A stretch of DNA of 64,000 nt from Caenorhabditis elegans (GCF_000002985.6 NC_003282.8:15376001-15440000), one strand, 5' to 3'. Shown: positions 49,346 through 60,774, counted from the stretch's first letter. Program-made: numbers and translations. The notes: generated by a model from the letters alone, not told the origin.

Positions 49346-49366
49346 CCTTTTAACATCATATGGATA
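49346..49366 (-). ncRNA. Predicted 21U-RNA, palindrome outer edge, right
   Basis: Core 49412-49405; U in TATT at +46. One base different from 39449-39469 (position 10, G for A). Confidence 0.6.
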
Positions 49367-49734
49367 ATAAACTTGAATAAATGGCTCACTATTTCACAAT
49401 TTGTTGAAACAGGCAAGTTTGATGTTGACGGCAGCGAAAAAACTCAATTTAGTGCGTTGAACAACTGCTTAACACTGAAACAAACTTTTTTTCTTGATTA
49501 TGATTTTTCAAATATTCACCCAATAAAGTTTTTATAACTGACAATAAGAATCTCATTTCCACATTCTTTATATCAAACAAATTTTTTAGAGTTTAGCAAG
49601 TTGGAGAAACTGTAAACTTTAATTTAAAGTAAAATAAAACGGTTTTCAATTGTGAGCTCCTCTAAATGGTTAAAGTTTCTCCAAATTTTCAATTTTCAAC
49701 GTTTTATGAATAATCCCGAAAATTAAAATAATGT

Positions 49735-49950
49735 TTCAAATTTCTGCTTTTGACATAACTTTTTATTTTTTGTTTGACACGTAGTCTTTCATATTGGTGA
49801 TTTTTTCAACAGTTAATTTTTTTAAAATCAAAATTGGTAATTTTCAAATTTTAAAACAAGTTTAGAAATTAGCAGTTACTCCTTTTTACAAAAATGTACT
49901 GTTTCAAAAAATCTGTGAATGGCAGACTGAGTAACTTAATTGATGTACTG
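49735..49950 (+). repeat. Local duplication A, copy 1
   Basis: From AATGTTTCAAATTTCTGC through AAAACAAGTTTAGAAAT to TACTGTTTCAAAA. Matches 54225-54470 with many substitutions. Each copy keeps the 21U core but the 21 nt downstream differ. Confidence 0.8.
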
Positions 49951-49964
49951 ATATATAAAATTGG
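49944..49964 (+). ncRNA. Predicted 21U-RNA, duplication A copy 1
   Basis: Core at 49899; U in TGAT at +45. Paralogous core at 54408 has a different product. Confidence 0.5.
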
Positions 49965-50323
49965 TGAACTTGTAAACACTTTACGACAAGATCATCATTT
50001 TCCACAATTCACGCAATTACACTTTAGAAAGGCAGCTGTGTTCCCACTTTTTTCTAATAAATCTCAAATCATCGAAAGAAAAGAAATCATTCGACCCTGG
50101 AAAAAAAGTTCTACAATATTTCTATTGTTTCACTATTTTAAAAAATTGGCTCCGAAAATTCAATTATGCTTATCGAATATTGAAAAATTCACTGAAACAC
50201 ACAAAGAAATTGTTGACATTTTTATTGAAGTTTCCACAAATTTGGCTCCACATTATTGCAGAAAAGTGAGAATGTGCATTTCAAACTCGATTGAGTGAAG
50301 AAAAAATATTTTATTTCAATATA

Positions 50324-50392
50324 TGAAGTGTGTGAAACGGGTTTTTTTATTCTGCACACCGTGCCAATACTTGTTTCCATTTTCAGATGCGC
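50324..50392 (-). pseudogene. Relic of a C-type lectin last exon
   Basis: On the minus strand reads ..SENGNKYW.. then VCRIKKPVSHT after a small gap, matching the last exon at 63190-63268 (ATENGNSYCLRGAVCRIK). The stop has become TCA and the 21U core reads CCGTTTCA instead of CTGTTTCA. Confidence 0.7.
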
Positions 50393-52205
50393 CCGACAAC
50401 ATATTTAATGATGTTTTTGTCGTGTCTATACTAATACCAAACTTTTCGTGCTAAAGATATAAAGTAGGTGAAACAATAATTATTTTTGGTGTTTTTTTTT
50501 TGTAATTTCGGCAGCTTTTACATCGCCATATATTTGAATTGAATACGGTAACTTGCTTTTAATTGGTAATGAATTTTCTAATAGAAATAGGGAAATCGAA
50601 AAACCTAAAATTTAAATTGTTAAATTTTTTTGATTTCCTCTGAAAAAATCGGATGTTAATGGGGACGGATATTGCAAATTTCAGAATTTTAACATAGTTT
50701 CATACTTTAAAAAAAGTTTTTTTGAAGATTTTATGAGAAATGGCACTTTTTCATTTGAGCAAATTTAATTGTTTTTTTTTATAGTTTTTTTTTAATTTCT
50801 AATTACAGTTTCATCAACTATTCATAACATGAAAACATTCTTATCAAAATAATAAGGGCGTGTTACCATGTCGATAGCGAAAAATATGAATTGCAAGCAT
50901 CGTTGTCACAATTATCTGACAGTTTCGCATTATCCATTAAATATTATAGTTTTTTCTACTCGGTAGTGATGGACTTCTACTTGGAAAAATTGTGACTAAC
51001 TTAACAAAATTACTGAAACCTTTCGGGAAATCTGTGAAAACTCTAAGAAATCCAGTAGATCTTACTATGAAATTGGAAAATTTTATTTTAAAAAATCTGT
51101 TTCTGAGAGTTTTTACAGAGACCATTTCCAGCAATCAAGTAGAGACTTTGAGAAAAGTATTGGAATCTTTTAACATTATTTAAATATAAACTACTGTTTC
51201 AACGAACATATAATTTCTGAAAAAACAACCTCCAATGAACAATTGATCGAATCTATAATGAAGTCTAAATCCTCCAACACACCAATATAGTTAGATAATT
51301 CAAAGTTGAAATCGTAATTTTTCGAACCATAAAATTGCTAGTTCAACGTTTTGTATAGTTCAGGCAAGTCCTGTTTCACCTACTAACTTGTCATTGAACT
51401 TTGATAGTTTTTTTTTATTTGAAAATCACAAACAAATCCATTAAGCTTTCAGATATTTTTTTTTTTATTTCAAATTTTTGAAGCGATTACTGTTTCATGA
51501 CGTGCATAATTTTTAAAGAAAATATTATTTTTTTTTGTGTAGAGCGTATTCTTGTTGTCTAGTTAACTTTAACTTTGAAAAATTAATGCTCTACAGGAGT
51601 AATTAACCTTAAAATTTATCTGCTCATCAAAACAACGAATTAGTGAAGGTTCACAAAAATTTACAACTTATCATCGGATTTCGAAAGGGTAGAAAATATT
51701 TGACACTTTAAAATTTATATTTTTCATAGTTTGATTATGCATTCATCCAGAAATGATGTAAAAAGTCTGCTACTCTGTTCTAAATATTGCTATATTTCCT
51801 CCTATATTTCCATAACATCCGTAATTTTTAAAATTACCCATTCGCGAACATTCACCAACTGTTTCTGAGAAAAACTTCAGAAAACATGAAAAATTGTATG
51901 AATTAGAAAAAACGTTCAGGTTTTCAGAATGATTTCTGTAAAGTGACAAGAAAACTAGCTCCCGCGTATTCTTTGATATGACTTTATTTTCATTCTCTGT
52001 GTTCTCTTTTTTTTTCTTGCAAAAATCAATTCGCAATTAGCAAAACTATAAATGGAATAACATTAAAAAGTATAATGAAACAAGATTTTTCAAAGAAATA
52101 CGGCGGATTTCAATATTGTTACACAAAAATTTCATTCTTTAGTGTGAAACACCAATGTGAAACTTTTCTCTTTCGAATTACGAAAGTTTTCCTCCGTGGT
52201 TTCAG

Positions 52206-53123
52206 AATTTCTTCCTTAAAAATTTGTTTCAAATTAATTGTGATACTTCTAAAATAGCATTTTATAACTAAAATCTGTATGCTAAAATGTATTTGTAATT
52301 AGGGGTTGAAAACTTACCAAATTTTTTGAAAATTTGTGCTTTATTAAATATTTTTCTATTGTTTTAACACGCTCATTTAGCTTTATTAGTTTTCTTATTG
52401 GACACTTTGTTCATATAACACAGAAAATAATTTGATTGTATCCAAACTTCAATAGCTCTATACTATTATAAAAATTTCGTAAGATTTATAATCACAGTTT
52501 TCTAAAATACTTATAATGAAGGGATGATGAAGTAGGACTCAAACTAATCAGCAAAAAGGACTGAAGTTCAAATTCGCGTGCAATTAATTTTACGCGCGAA
52601 TTCAAATTTTTATTTTGTAGTTTGCATAAACACTTATTTTTCCTCGGAAAAACAAGATCGATGTACTTGAACATAATTACCTTACAAGATTCTGCTAAAA
52701 CTAATTTTTTTTTCGCAAAAAGAACATTCTAGAACGTTGAGAAATTAGCGCCCCAATTCAAACTTTAAAATTTTATATTCACAAAACATAGGAAAATTTA
52801 GAATTCCAACTGAAATATTATAAATTTTAACTGTTTTTACTATTTACTACTTATGTCCTATTATAGTATAGAGCTATTGAAGTTTGGATACAATCAAATT
52901 ATTTTCTATGTTATATGAACAAAGTGTCCAATAAGAAAACTAATAAAGCTAAATGAGCGTGTTAAAACAATAGAAAAATATTTAATAAAGCACAAATTTT
53001 CAAAAAATTTGGTAAGTTTTCAACCCCTAATTACAAATACATTTTAGCATACAGATTTTAGTTATAAAATGCTATTTTAGAAGTATCACAATTAATTTGA
53101 AACAAATTTTTAAGGAAGAAATT
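52206..53123. repeat. 261-bp inverted repeat with 396-bp spacer
   Basis: Arms 52206-52466 and 52863-53123 are reverse complements with very few mismatches (one C/T at about 52424). The spacer has a smaller inverted pair around GCGTGCAATTAATTTTACGCG (52575-52600). No transposon ends recognised; it looks like a recent local inverted duplication. Confidence 0.9.
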
Positions 53124-53644
53124 GTTGTACATCTGAGAGCTTAATGGATTTAATGGTTTGTGATAATTTGCCGTAATGAATTTCAATGAAATGTGCTTCA
53201 GAAGTTGCCAACATTGTACTAAAATATTTGGATTAAACACTCAAAAAACTACAGTTTCACCAAATTTACAAAATAAGTACAATAGATTAGTTTGAATAAA
53301 GTTTCCTTGATTTGAATAAAGTTTACTTGATTTTAAAAAATCGCTTTATTTTTTGGAACGAAATTAATTTTTTTTTTTTGAAAATTTGTTTAGAAATGGC
53401 ACTACGAAGTTTGTTTATTTGGGCAACTTTTATTTTTAATTTTTGATTTTTTTAAATAGTTTTTTTTTAAATTTCTAATTACAATTTCATCAACTTTTCA
53501 TAACATAAGAGCAATCTTATCAAAATAATGAGTGGTTGTAATTTGGTTGGCAGTTCGAATATCTTCTTTCGAAAAACACGAATTAAAAGTATCGGTTGTA
53601 AATAGTATAATAAATAGTTTGTTACGACTATCTAACAGTTTCGC

Positions 53645-54005
53645 ATTATCCATATAATGTTAAAAGGTTTTTTTTAGTATACTTCCACGATGGTAGATTT
53701 TTGATTTAATTTTTACAGCAAAATAGTTAAAGATAAACTGACCGGATAATGAGCAACGTCCTTAAAAATTAAAAAAGTAGTTTACCACGTGGCTTTTGTG
53801 ACACTGAAAACTCTCGAGATATTTGAAAAAGTTTTAAAAAAATCCAGTAGATCTTACTATAAAATTAGATAGTTTTATGAAAAAAAAACTGTGTCTGGAA
53901 ATGTTCACAGAGATTATTTCCAGAAATCAATCAAGTAGGGATATTCCCAATAACCACCGTAAATGAATTGCGAAAACGTTCTGAAACATTTTTAAAATGG
54001 AAACT
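53645..54005 (+). repeat. Third, diverged copy of the palindrome's outer edge
   Basis: ATTATCCATATAATGTTAAA at the start and GGGATATTCCCAATAACCA near the end match 39447-39780 and, inverted, 48965-49380. A shorter related piece is at 50985-51190. Confidence 0.8.
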
Positions 54006-54051
54006 ACTGTTTCAACGAATAGATAATTTTTGGAAAAAAACAAATTTTCAT

Positions 54052-54072
54052 TGAGAGGGACGAGTTTATTTT
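54052..54072 (+). ncRNA. Predicted 21U-RNA
   Basis: Core at 54007; U in CATT at +45. A paralogous core at 51194 (same CTACTGTTTCAACGAA context) has its YRNT at +42. Confidence 0.5.
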
Positions 54073-54190
54073 GATAATTTTAATCGTCGAAAGAATAGAA
54101 AAACATTTGACACTCCAGAATAAGAAAATTCTATGAAATCTCTACTGTTTCACTATTTTTATTTTAACATAACATTTTTTGAACACCTAA

Positions 54191-54211
54191 TACGTTAAGT
54201 GAATAATCCCG
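54191..54211 (+). ncRNA. Predicted 21U-RNA
   Basis: Core at 54145; U in TAAT at +46. The related sequence at 50125 reads ATTGTTTCACTATT and lacks the first C. Confidence 0.55.
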
Positions 54212-54224
54212 CAAATTCAAATCA

Positions 54225-54470
54225 TGTTTCAAATTTCTGCATTTAACTTTTTTCAATTGTTCTTTTTGACACATTCATCCATATTTGTATTGTTTTAAAC
54301 AGTAGACATTTAACTTCTTTTTTTTTTAATCAAAAATGCCAACTTTCCAAATTATAAAACAAGTTTAGAAATGAGCACTGACACTTTTTGAAAACTACAA
54401 AAATTTACTGTTTCAAAAGATGCATTACAAAATAACCAAAAAACGGTTACATTATCTTTAGTGTGAATTC
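54225..54470 (+). repeat. Local duplication A, copy 2
   Basis: Diverged copy of 49735-49950, including the conserved core CTGTTTCAAAA. Confidence 0.8.
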
Positions 54471-54473
54471 AAC
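54453..54473 (+). ncRNA. Predicted 21U-RNA, duplication A copy 2
   Basis: Core at 54408; U in CATT at +45. Confidence 0.5.
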
Positions 54474-55894
54474 TACATTAATGAAGAAGGATTTTTTAAT
54501 CTTGACTGCAACCTTACCGTACCAATACAATACCTCGACACCATATCACCCGACCCAATACCTCCTTGTCAGCTTAAAAATGTTTTTGAAATAACTGCAA
54601 CGCTACAGTACCCTAAGCCAACCCAATACCTACTTAAATGCTATATTCCCAATTATATCCCTCTACTAATTCCAATTCAGAACAAATTCAAAGCAATTCC
54701 AACTGTATTGTTATTGAAACTCCAAGAATTTTTCAGTTTTTACAGAGACTATTTCCAATAATCAGGTAAGGAATTTTAGAATACTGGAAATTGATAAAGA
54801 ATTGGAATCTTTTTCATTTATTAAGTTTTGTAAGAGTTTTCATAGGGTTTATATTCAATAAATTCAACTTCAAGTTATAAAAAAAAAGTTGTCAAAAAAT
54901 TCTGAATCATTTTTTAAGATAGAAGCTACTGTTTTAACGAATAGATAATTTCTGAAAAAAAACAAATTTTTATTGTGATGGATGAGTAATTTTGTACCTG
55001 TGATTTGTATTACTTTGTAGTTGAACTGAGTTGTTTTATTACAGAGAGAACGCACTTTAACCCCAAAGAAATGAAACTCAAAATTTAGAAAAAAATAATA
55101 TTTTTATTCACTTTAATGCAAAACAAAATAATTATATTCAAAATTTTTATAATTTCAAATGAACGGAATAAAATAAATTTAAATACGTCGAATTATTTGT
55201 GAAACTCTCAACAGTTCCAGAGATCTTTTAGTACGGTGGAAGCCTTTATGAATTTGTTTAAAAAGAACTGAAAAGTCAAAAACAATTCAAAACGTCAAGT
55301 TTTATTAACTACGTTCGACCTGTGAAATCTTTTTATTTGAGTTCCATTAAGCTTTGTTCAAAAAAAAATTCCGCCTGCGGATTGAGAAATCTCTGGAAAA
55401 TCGAAATCCAATTCAAAATACCCATTTACCATACAAAATTAAATTTAAGGTAATTATGGACAAACCCAGTAAAAAATTACCAAATATATATTTTCAAAAA
55501 ACAGGAAAACTTCCTGAACTTTTTCAGGCAAGTTTTCAGCTTTCGCTATGATTCAGAACTGAAAAATGATACATTTATTTGACTGATCTAAAAGTTTCAA
55601 ATTATTGTGTATACAGTAGTTTTTAACACAATACGGTACATGAACGAAAAAAAAACATAATTTCAAATGCATTTTATGTCTATCAATAATCCAAATCCGA
55701 GAATCGAATATGTGTAGTTGGTGAAACCGTAATTTTTAGAGAACTCCACATAAAAACCACTTATGCTTTGATAGAAAAATCATTTCGAAGAAATAGTGAA
55801 AAATTTACAAAGTTAAAAAAATTAAGTAAATTTAAGTAAAAAATTATACTGTTTCACAACGTTTATTTGAACTTGATGTTTTCCATTCACACAG

Positions 55895-55915
55895 TGGTAT
55901 CCGACAAAAAATTGT
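55895..55915 (+). ncRNA. Predicted 21U-RNA
   Basis: Core at 55849; U in CAGT at +46. Confidence 0.55.
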
Positions 55916-56254
55916 GCGCTTACATTTTTGGGTTTTTGGGTATATGGGTACTTCATTGCAAAATTTTTTAATTAACTTTCATAGTTTTTCTTTAAAAATC
56001 ACAAAAGAATTACTTGGGCTCTGAAATATTCAAAAAAAAAAAGATTCTTCAAATGATTGAAGCAACTATTTCTTCATGAAGTGTAAAATTTTTGGTAACT
56101 ATTTTCTCAAGGTACTTTTGATTTAAAGGTAAAAATCCCTCTATAAAATCAACTAAACTTTCATGTTTCCCATCACAATGATCGAGAAAATGTTCACAAT
56201 TTTTTTAGATTATCAAAATGGTAGAAAAAATTTGAGAATTTAGAAATAAAATAT

Positions 56255-56340
56255 TCCAGAAAATTTCTAATGTTTTACTCATTTATAAAAATTTACAATG
56301 CTGCTTGGTGCAATTCTACTTGATTTTTCATTTGAAAAAT
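56255..56340 (+). repeat. Local duplication B, copy with decayed 21U core
   Basis: ATTCCAGAAAATTTCTAATG..CTTGGTGCAATTC. Where copies at 57275 and 61895 have CTGTTTCA this one has ATGTTTTA. Confidence 0.75.
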
Positions 56341-56488
56341 AACGCAAAAAAAATCAATCGATTTACCGGAGTTTCATATATATTTTGGATTCAAAATCCT
56401 ACTTTTTTGAGTCATAAAAATTTGAATTTTTTTTTGTTTTTTACTGTTTCAGAATAAACATAAAATTTAAATGCCAATTGGCATTCAA

Positions 56489-56509
56489 TATATTTTTTGT
56501 GTTGCATTA
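56489..56509 (+). ncRNA. Predicted 21U-RNA
   Basis: Core at 56444; U in CAAT at +45. Confidence 0.5.
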
Positions 56510-56873
56510 AAGTAAATAGAAATATTAGTTTTTTTCTAAATTTTTAGTTTCATTCTTGTGGATTAAAGTGAGATAGTGATTAGGATTGTGAAATTTTGTC
56601 TAAATTCATAATTGAGTTGTTGTCAAAATGTATTTCCGAAAGATAACTTCGATGTGAAACTTAATGAAAATTTCTAGAGAATGTGAAATTGTGAATTATA
56701 TTTTTGATATTTGAATTAAAATTTAAAAGTAAAAATGCAGAAAATATCATTGGAAAAAAACTGGATAGAAGTACTGAAAGATACAGAAGCTAGGAGATTT
56801 ATGGAGCAAATGAAACTGTTCAAATAATTTGGAATTTCGATTGATGCCGAATTCTTCAAATTGTAACAACAAC

Positions 56874-57013
56874 GGGCTGTTATGAGAGACGTCCCCCTCG
56901 TCCCCCTGATATTTATAACGGATCGCTTATAATTGGAAAATTAATTGTGGCATCTACATAGAATCTATTGTACAACCTCATATTACAAGAGAGGACGTCC
57001 TCCATAACAGCCC
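56874..57013. mobile_element. 140-bp TIR element (MITE-like)
   Basis: Ends GGGCTGTTATGAGAGACGTC and the near complement GACGTCCTCCATAACAGCCC. No clear target duplication. Family not recognised. Confidence 0.7.
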
Positions 57014-57274
57014 TACATGAAGGGAATTGTTGAAACTGTCAACTCTTCAAGAGAACTTTTAGTACTGTGTAAATCTTGATGAATTCGTCAATATCTGAAA
57101 ATTTCCGAAAAATCAAAATTAACATGCCTTATGAGGTAGTACGCATTGCCTAAAACATTTTTTCATTGTCGATTTCTATGTGGTTTAATGTGGTTTAGTG
57201 GTTAAAATTATCATTAACTCTTCTTGGTCATTACAAAAATTTGCTGAAATGGTAGAGAAAATTTGTCAAATTAG

Positions 57275-57360
57275 AACAAAATGTTCTTGAAGATTTCTAC
57301 TGTTTCACTACATTTACTAGAATTCACAATACTTCTTGGTGCAATTCCTTCAGAGTTTTT
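57275..57360 (+). repeat. Local duplication B, intact copy 1
   Basis: TTCTTGAAGATTTCTACTG then CACTACATTTACTAGAATTC and CTTCTTGGTGCAATTCC. Related copies at 56255-56340 and 61895-61965. Confidence 0.75.
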
Positions 57361-57365
57361 TTCCA
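57345..57365 (+). ncRNA. Predicted 21U-RNA, duplication B
   Basis: Core at 57300; U in CAAT at +45. Confidence 0.5.
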
Positions 57366-57940
57366 AATAACGCGAAAAGTCATTCGAATACTCTTCGGTT
57401 TTTCATTCATTTTTTGGATTGAAATCCTACTATTTCGAGTCATATAATGTTGACATTTTTCTGATGTTTCAGATATTTGCATTAAGGTTTGTTTCCTAAA
57501 CAAGAAAATCTTCTTGTTGAAACGTATTCTCAAACATAATATAATTATGTAGAAAAGTTTTTTCTACTATTCTTGACATGATAGAAATAATGTTCAGTGC
57601 ACACAAGTTTAACCATTAAGTTGTCAACGGTAATGAATGTCAAATTAATTCGTTTGAAAAATAAATTAGGTGAAACTGTGAAAATTATGTAAACCGATTT
57701 GTTTTTCAAATAAAAACAATTGTTTCAACAAGTGCATAATTTTTGAGAAAATGCGTTGAAGGTAATTGGCGATAGGAATTGGTAGTTGGCGAAACTGCAT
57801 TATCTTGATTTTAAAAAGTCGCACTTTAATGCAACGGGAATTTGGAAGGCAACATTTTGAAGTATTTACTCCCATCCGAAGTTTTTCCAGATTTTCAGCA
57901 ACTTTCCAAAATGTCAAAAATTTGAAAAAATTAATTTACC

Positions 57941-58007
57941 ACAACAGTATTCGAACCCATGCCATTTTCCTCGTACTACCGGCTGTTTCCCACTGCGCCA
58001 TTCGACC
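57941..58007 (-). other. tRNA-like fossil (tRNA pseudogene or tRNA-derived SINE)
   Basis: On the minus strand there is an A-box TGGCGCAGTGGG (58000-57989), a GGC/GCC D-stem, and a B-box GGGTTCGAATAC (57959-57948) at normal spacing. The T-stem and acceptor stem do not pair well, so it is unlikely to be a working tRNA. Confidence 0.5.
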
Positions 58008-58292
58008 GGTGTTTCAACACGTTTCCAAAACTCATCATGATTTGATAAATTAGAAGCGAGAAACAACGAGATTTACCCACTTAAAAATGAGAGAGTATGG
58101 AAAATAAAGAGAGTTTAGAGAAAAAATTTCAGATCAAATTTTAAGGGGTTCAGAGTTGAGTTCCGCCGCTTAAAATTTTGTGGTGATCTAGTTTAAGCAT
58201 AATCTTTCGAATGGCATCGGTCTCGTTTCAAAGTCCGATACTAGATTGACTTCTTTTCCTTGTTAGAGAGAGATAAACAATGAACATTTTTA

Positions 58293-58649
58293 CACTCAAA
58301 ATAAAAAAAACTGCGTGGCGTGTACTGCAGAAAACCTAATATTCAGGCCCCGCCTTTTTTCTTGTCCACTCACGGAGAAAAGGCGAAATTCGGGACCCCA
58401 ACCAATATCAGGCCGCCGACATCTCACGGGTTCCGCGCGCCGCTATGTTTAACTCGCAGCAGGCGGATACAGCTCGCCATGCCCACAGCGAGTTAAACGC
58501 AGCGGCGCGCGGAACCCGTGAGATGTCGGCGGCCTGATATTGGTTGGGGTCCCGAATTTCGCCTTTTCCCCGTGAGTGGACGAAAAAGGGCGGGGCCTGA
58601 ATATTAGGTTTTCTGTAGTACACGCCACGCAGTTTTTTTATTTTGAGTA
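58293..58649. mobile_element. Palindromic MITE, full copy 3
   Basis: CACTCAAAATAAAAAAAACT and complement as ends, TA at 58291-58292 and 58650-58651. Same family as the copies at 14134, 26709 and 59429. Confidence 0.88.
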
Positions 58650-58947
58650 TAAGATGAAAATGGCGAAACTTTAAGCGAAACTTTGATTTTAATTTTTAGT
58701 TCAGTGATAATAGTACTAAATTTTACAAGTAGAAAACCCTAGTTGTTCCTATTAATTTAATTGAAAAAAAAACAAAATAAACACTTTAAAATTATCGAAT
58801 ACAGTTTGTAAACGTTTTTACAAATTAGGACATTTTTTGTTTTGAGTTGTTTTATATAATTGAAAAAAAAAACTACAGTTTCATAAACTTTATATGGATA
58901 CGAGAGGGAAGGCTATATTTTAATCTGTCTCTTATGATGATAACTCG

Positions 58948-59060
58948 TGCAGTATGTAGTCTATGACGTCACAGAAATGTGGACGGGGCCTACCAAGATA
59001 CGCTAAATCTGTTTTCACTTTTATATGAGATGGGTAGACTAGAAATGTCTTTAACCTAGT
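58948..59060. repeat. TGACGTCA-core dispersed repeat, copy 2
   Basis: TGTAGTCTATGACGTCACAG then GTGGACGGGGCCTACC. Related to 8905-8990. Confidence 0.6.
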
Positions 59061-59428
59061 TCAAATTATAATTATTTTGAAAAAGTTTTCATAAAAAGTA
59101 ATACATATAACAATCAATAAGTCATAATTTTCTGACCGTTTCACAGTGAACCTGAACTGCTCAAACTATTTTCTTTCTTAATTGAATTTGCATGAAACAT
59201 TATTTAAACATTAAAAATTCATATGATCAGCCATTTAAGAACGAAGTTTATGGTGAGTTATTGTTAATTTTTTTTTGCAGTGTACAAATGTTGTCCTTTT
59301 TAAAACTGTAAAAATCAGCCTGCCAAATCAATAATTTTTACTTAAAGCCGCCAACTTTTCGGTCAATATTCTGAAAATTCATACAAATAACTGAGATTCT
59401 GATTGATATTAACAAGTGTGAATATATA

Positions 59429-59782
59429 CACTCAAAATAATAAAACTGCGTGGCGTGTACTGCAGAAAACCTAATATTTAGGCCCCGCCTTTTTATCGTC
59501 CACTCACGGAGAAAAGGCAAAATTCGGGGACCAACCAATATCAGGCCGCCGACATCCTACGTGTTCCGCGCGCCGCTATGTTTAACTCGCAGCGGGCGGA
59601 GACAGCTTGCCGCGCCCACAACGAGTGAAACATAGCGGCGCGCGGAACCCGTAGGATGTCGGCGGCCTGATATTGGTTGTCCCCCGAATTTTGCCTTTTC
59701 CCCGTGAGTGGACGATAAAAAGGCGGGGCCTAAATATGAGGTTTTCTGCAGTACACGCCACGCAGTTTTATTATTTTGAGTG
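59429..59782. mobile_element. Palindromic MITE, full copy 4
   Basis: Ends CACTCAAAATAATAAAACTG and its complement, TA at 59427-59428 and 59783-59784. Closest by eye to copy 1 (both have ATAATAAAACTG and TTTTATCGTCCACTCACGG). Confidence 0.88.
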
Positions 59783-59944
59783 TATGAGAGAATTAACCAA
59801 TGGGACCCAAAATCTAGCAATACCAATTGTTTTTCAAACTAAAGAAAATTTACCAGCTCACTGAAACCGACAAAAATTTTGGTTACATTTTTTTTTGGAA
59901 TTGTGTTTTTAATTTTTCGATTTCAAACGGAAGATGGAGTAAAT

Positions 59945-59965
59945 CAATAAATTCGACTACAGGAA
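59945..59965 (-). ncRNA. Predicted 21U-RNA downstream of a lectin-exon relic
   Basis: Core 60010-60003, inside the relic's last codons; U in CAAT at +45, 28 nt past the old stop codon. Confidence 0.5.
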
Positions 59966-59993
59966 TTGAACATAAAATATTTGTTCCAATTTA

Positions 59994-60071
59994 TCAAGTA
60001 TGTGAAACAGGTTTTGTCCTACGCACCGCCTCACTTAGACAATAGCTGTTTGCATTTTTCATTGCACCGCA
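59994..60071 (-). pseudogene. Relic of a C-type lectin last exon, frame still open
   Basis: Minus strand reads CGAMKNANSYCLSEAVRRTK PVSHT-stop, the same 26-codon length as the gene's last exon (CDATENGNSYCLRGAVCRIK PVSHT-stop at 63190-63268). The acceptor TTTCCAG is not preserved and no other lectin exon is near, so it is not part of a working gene. The 21U core CTGTTTCA is intact within its last codons. Confidence 0.85.
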
Positions 60072-60206
60072 ATATTTTATTGTACATGTATTAGAGGTTT
60101 TTATTTCATTTTTTCGAATTCAATATCCTATTTTTTTCGAATCTTTATCGCATTTTTTTGCTGTTTCAAATATTTGATTTTTAAAATTTGCATTAATGAA
60201 ACACAT

Positions 60207-60227
60207 TAAAAATTTGCATTAATGAAC
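60207..60227 (+). ncRNA. Predicted 21U-RNA
   Basis: Core at 60161; U in CATT at +46. Confidence 0.55.
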
Positions 60228-60686
60228 AAAAATAAATTCGATGAAACTGTGAATATTTATAATTAAAAAAAATTTTTTTTGAATGAATACAATTGTATTT
60301 AAAATGTTGAATACAGCTTTCAAACGTCTTTACAATACTTTATTTGTTTTAATATTTAAAAAAAGCTACAATGTCATGAGTGAAGTTATAAACCTTTTTG
60401 ATTTTGCGTACATGCTGCGCCAATAAAAAAAGAGGATGTGATTTACTTTTTGACAGTTTCAATGTGTCCATAAAGGGTAAAACTTTTATTCCATTTTGGT
60501 CGTACTTCTGCAATATTTTCGGTCTCCTATTTCACAGTCAGCACTATAGGCACCGTCCACTTTCGAAAAATTTTCAAAAAACTAATTCTGTTTGTTGTTA
60601 ATGTGAATATAATTCTAAATAAGAAGCAAGCACAGCCAATGAAGAAACGAAATTATTTTAAAATGGACAAAAATTTAACAGCTCAA

Positions 60687-60694
60687 TGAAACAG
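60687..60694 (-). promoter_or_regulatory. 21U core, YRNT at +48
   Basis: In duplication C copy 2; the sister copy at 59862 has TGAAACCG, so this motif was gained or lost after duplication. Confidence 0.35.
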
Positions 60695-60774
60695 ACAAAA
60701 AAAAAGTGATTTTTTTTCGAATTGCGTATTTAATTTTTCAACTTTAAATTTTTAATTTATGATAGAGTAAGTCA

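Larger units (their letters stand above)
44645..49695 (-). repeat. Right arm of the large palindrome
   Basis: Mirror of 39120-44094. The outer end keeps a block (about 49030-49140) that the left arm lacks. The near-identity of the inner part against the eroded outer part is what arm-to-arm gene conversion would give. Confidence 0.95.
49696..57940. other. Gene-free 21U-RNA tract, all motifs on +
   Basis: No gene is supported; the longest frame (49894-50298, 134 codons) overlaps a repeat shared with 54.1-54.4 kb and has no domain. Ten exact core motifs, every one on +. Those at 51194 (YRNT at +42), 51371 and 51490 lack a YRNT at 45-47; the rest are listed as 21U genes. The tract is built from diverged local duplications. 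Confidence 0.65.
59858..60071. repeat. Local duplication C, copy 1
   Basis: Begins CTCACTGAAACCGACAAAAA and ends in the lectin-exon relic; the second copy is 60682-60885, about 825 bp away. A separate shared block pairs 60437-60505 with 62461-62533. Confidence 0.75.

Noticed and set aside
49894-50298. 134-codon frame as a gene
   Set aside because: No domain, overlaps local duplications whose other copies (54.1-54.5 kb) are not open, and no splice or start context support.
57941-58007. Functional tRNA gene
   Set aside because: Good A and B boxes but T-stem and acceptor stem do not pair; kept as a fossil only.
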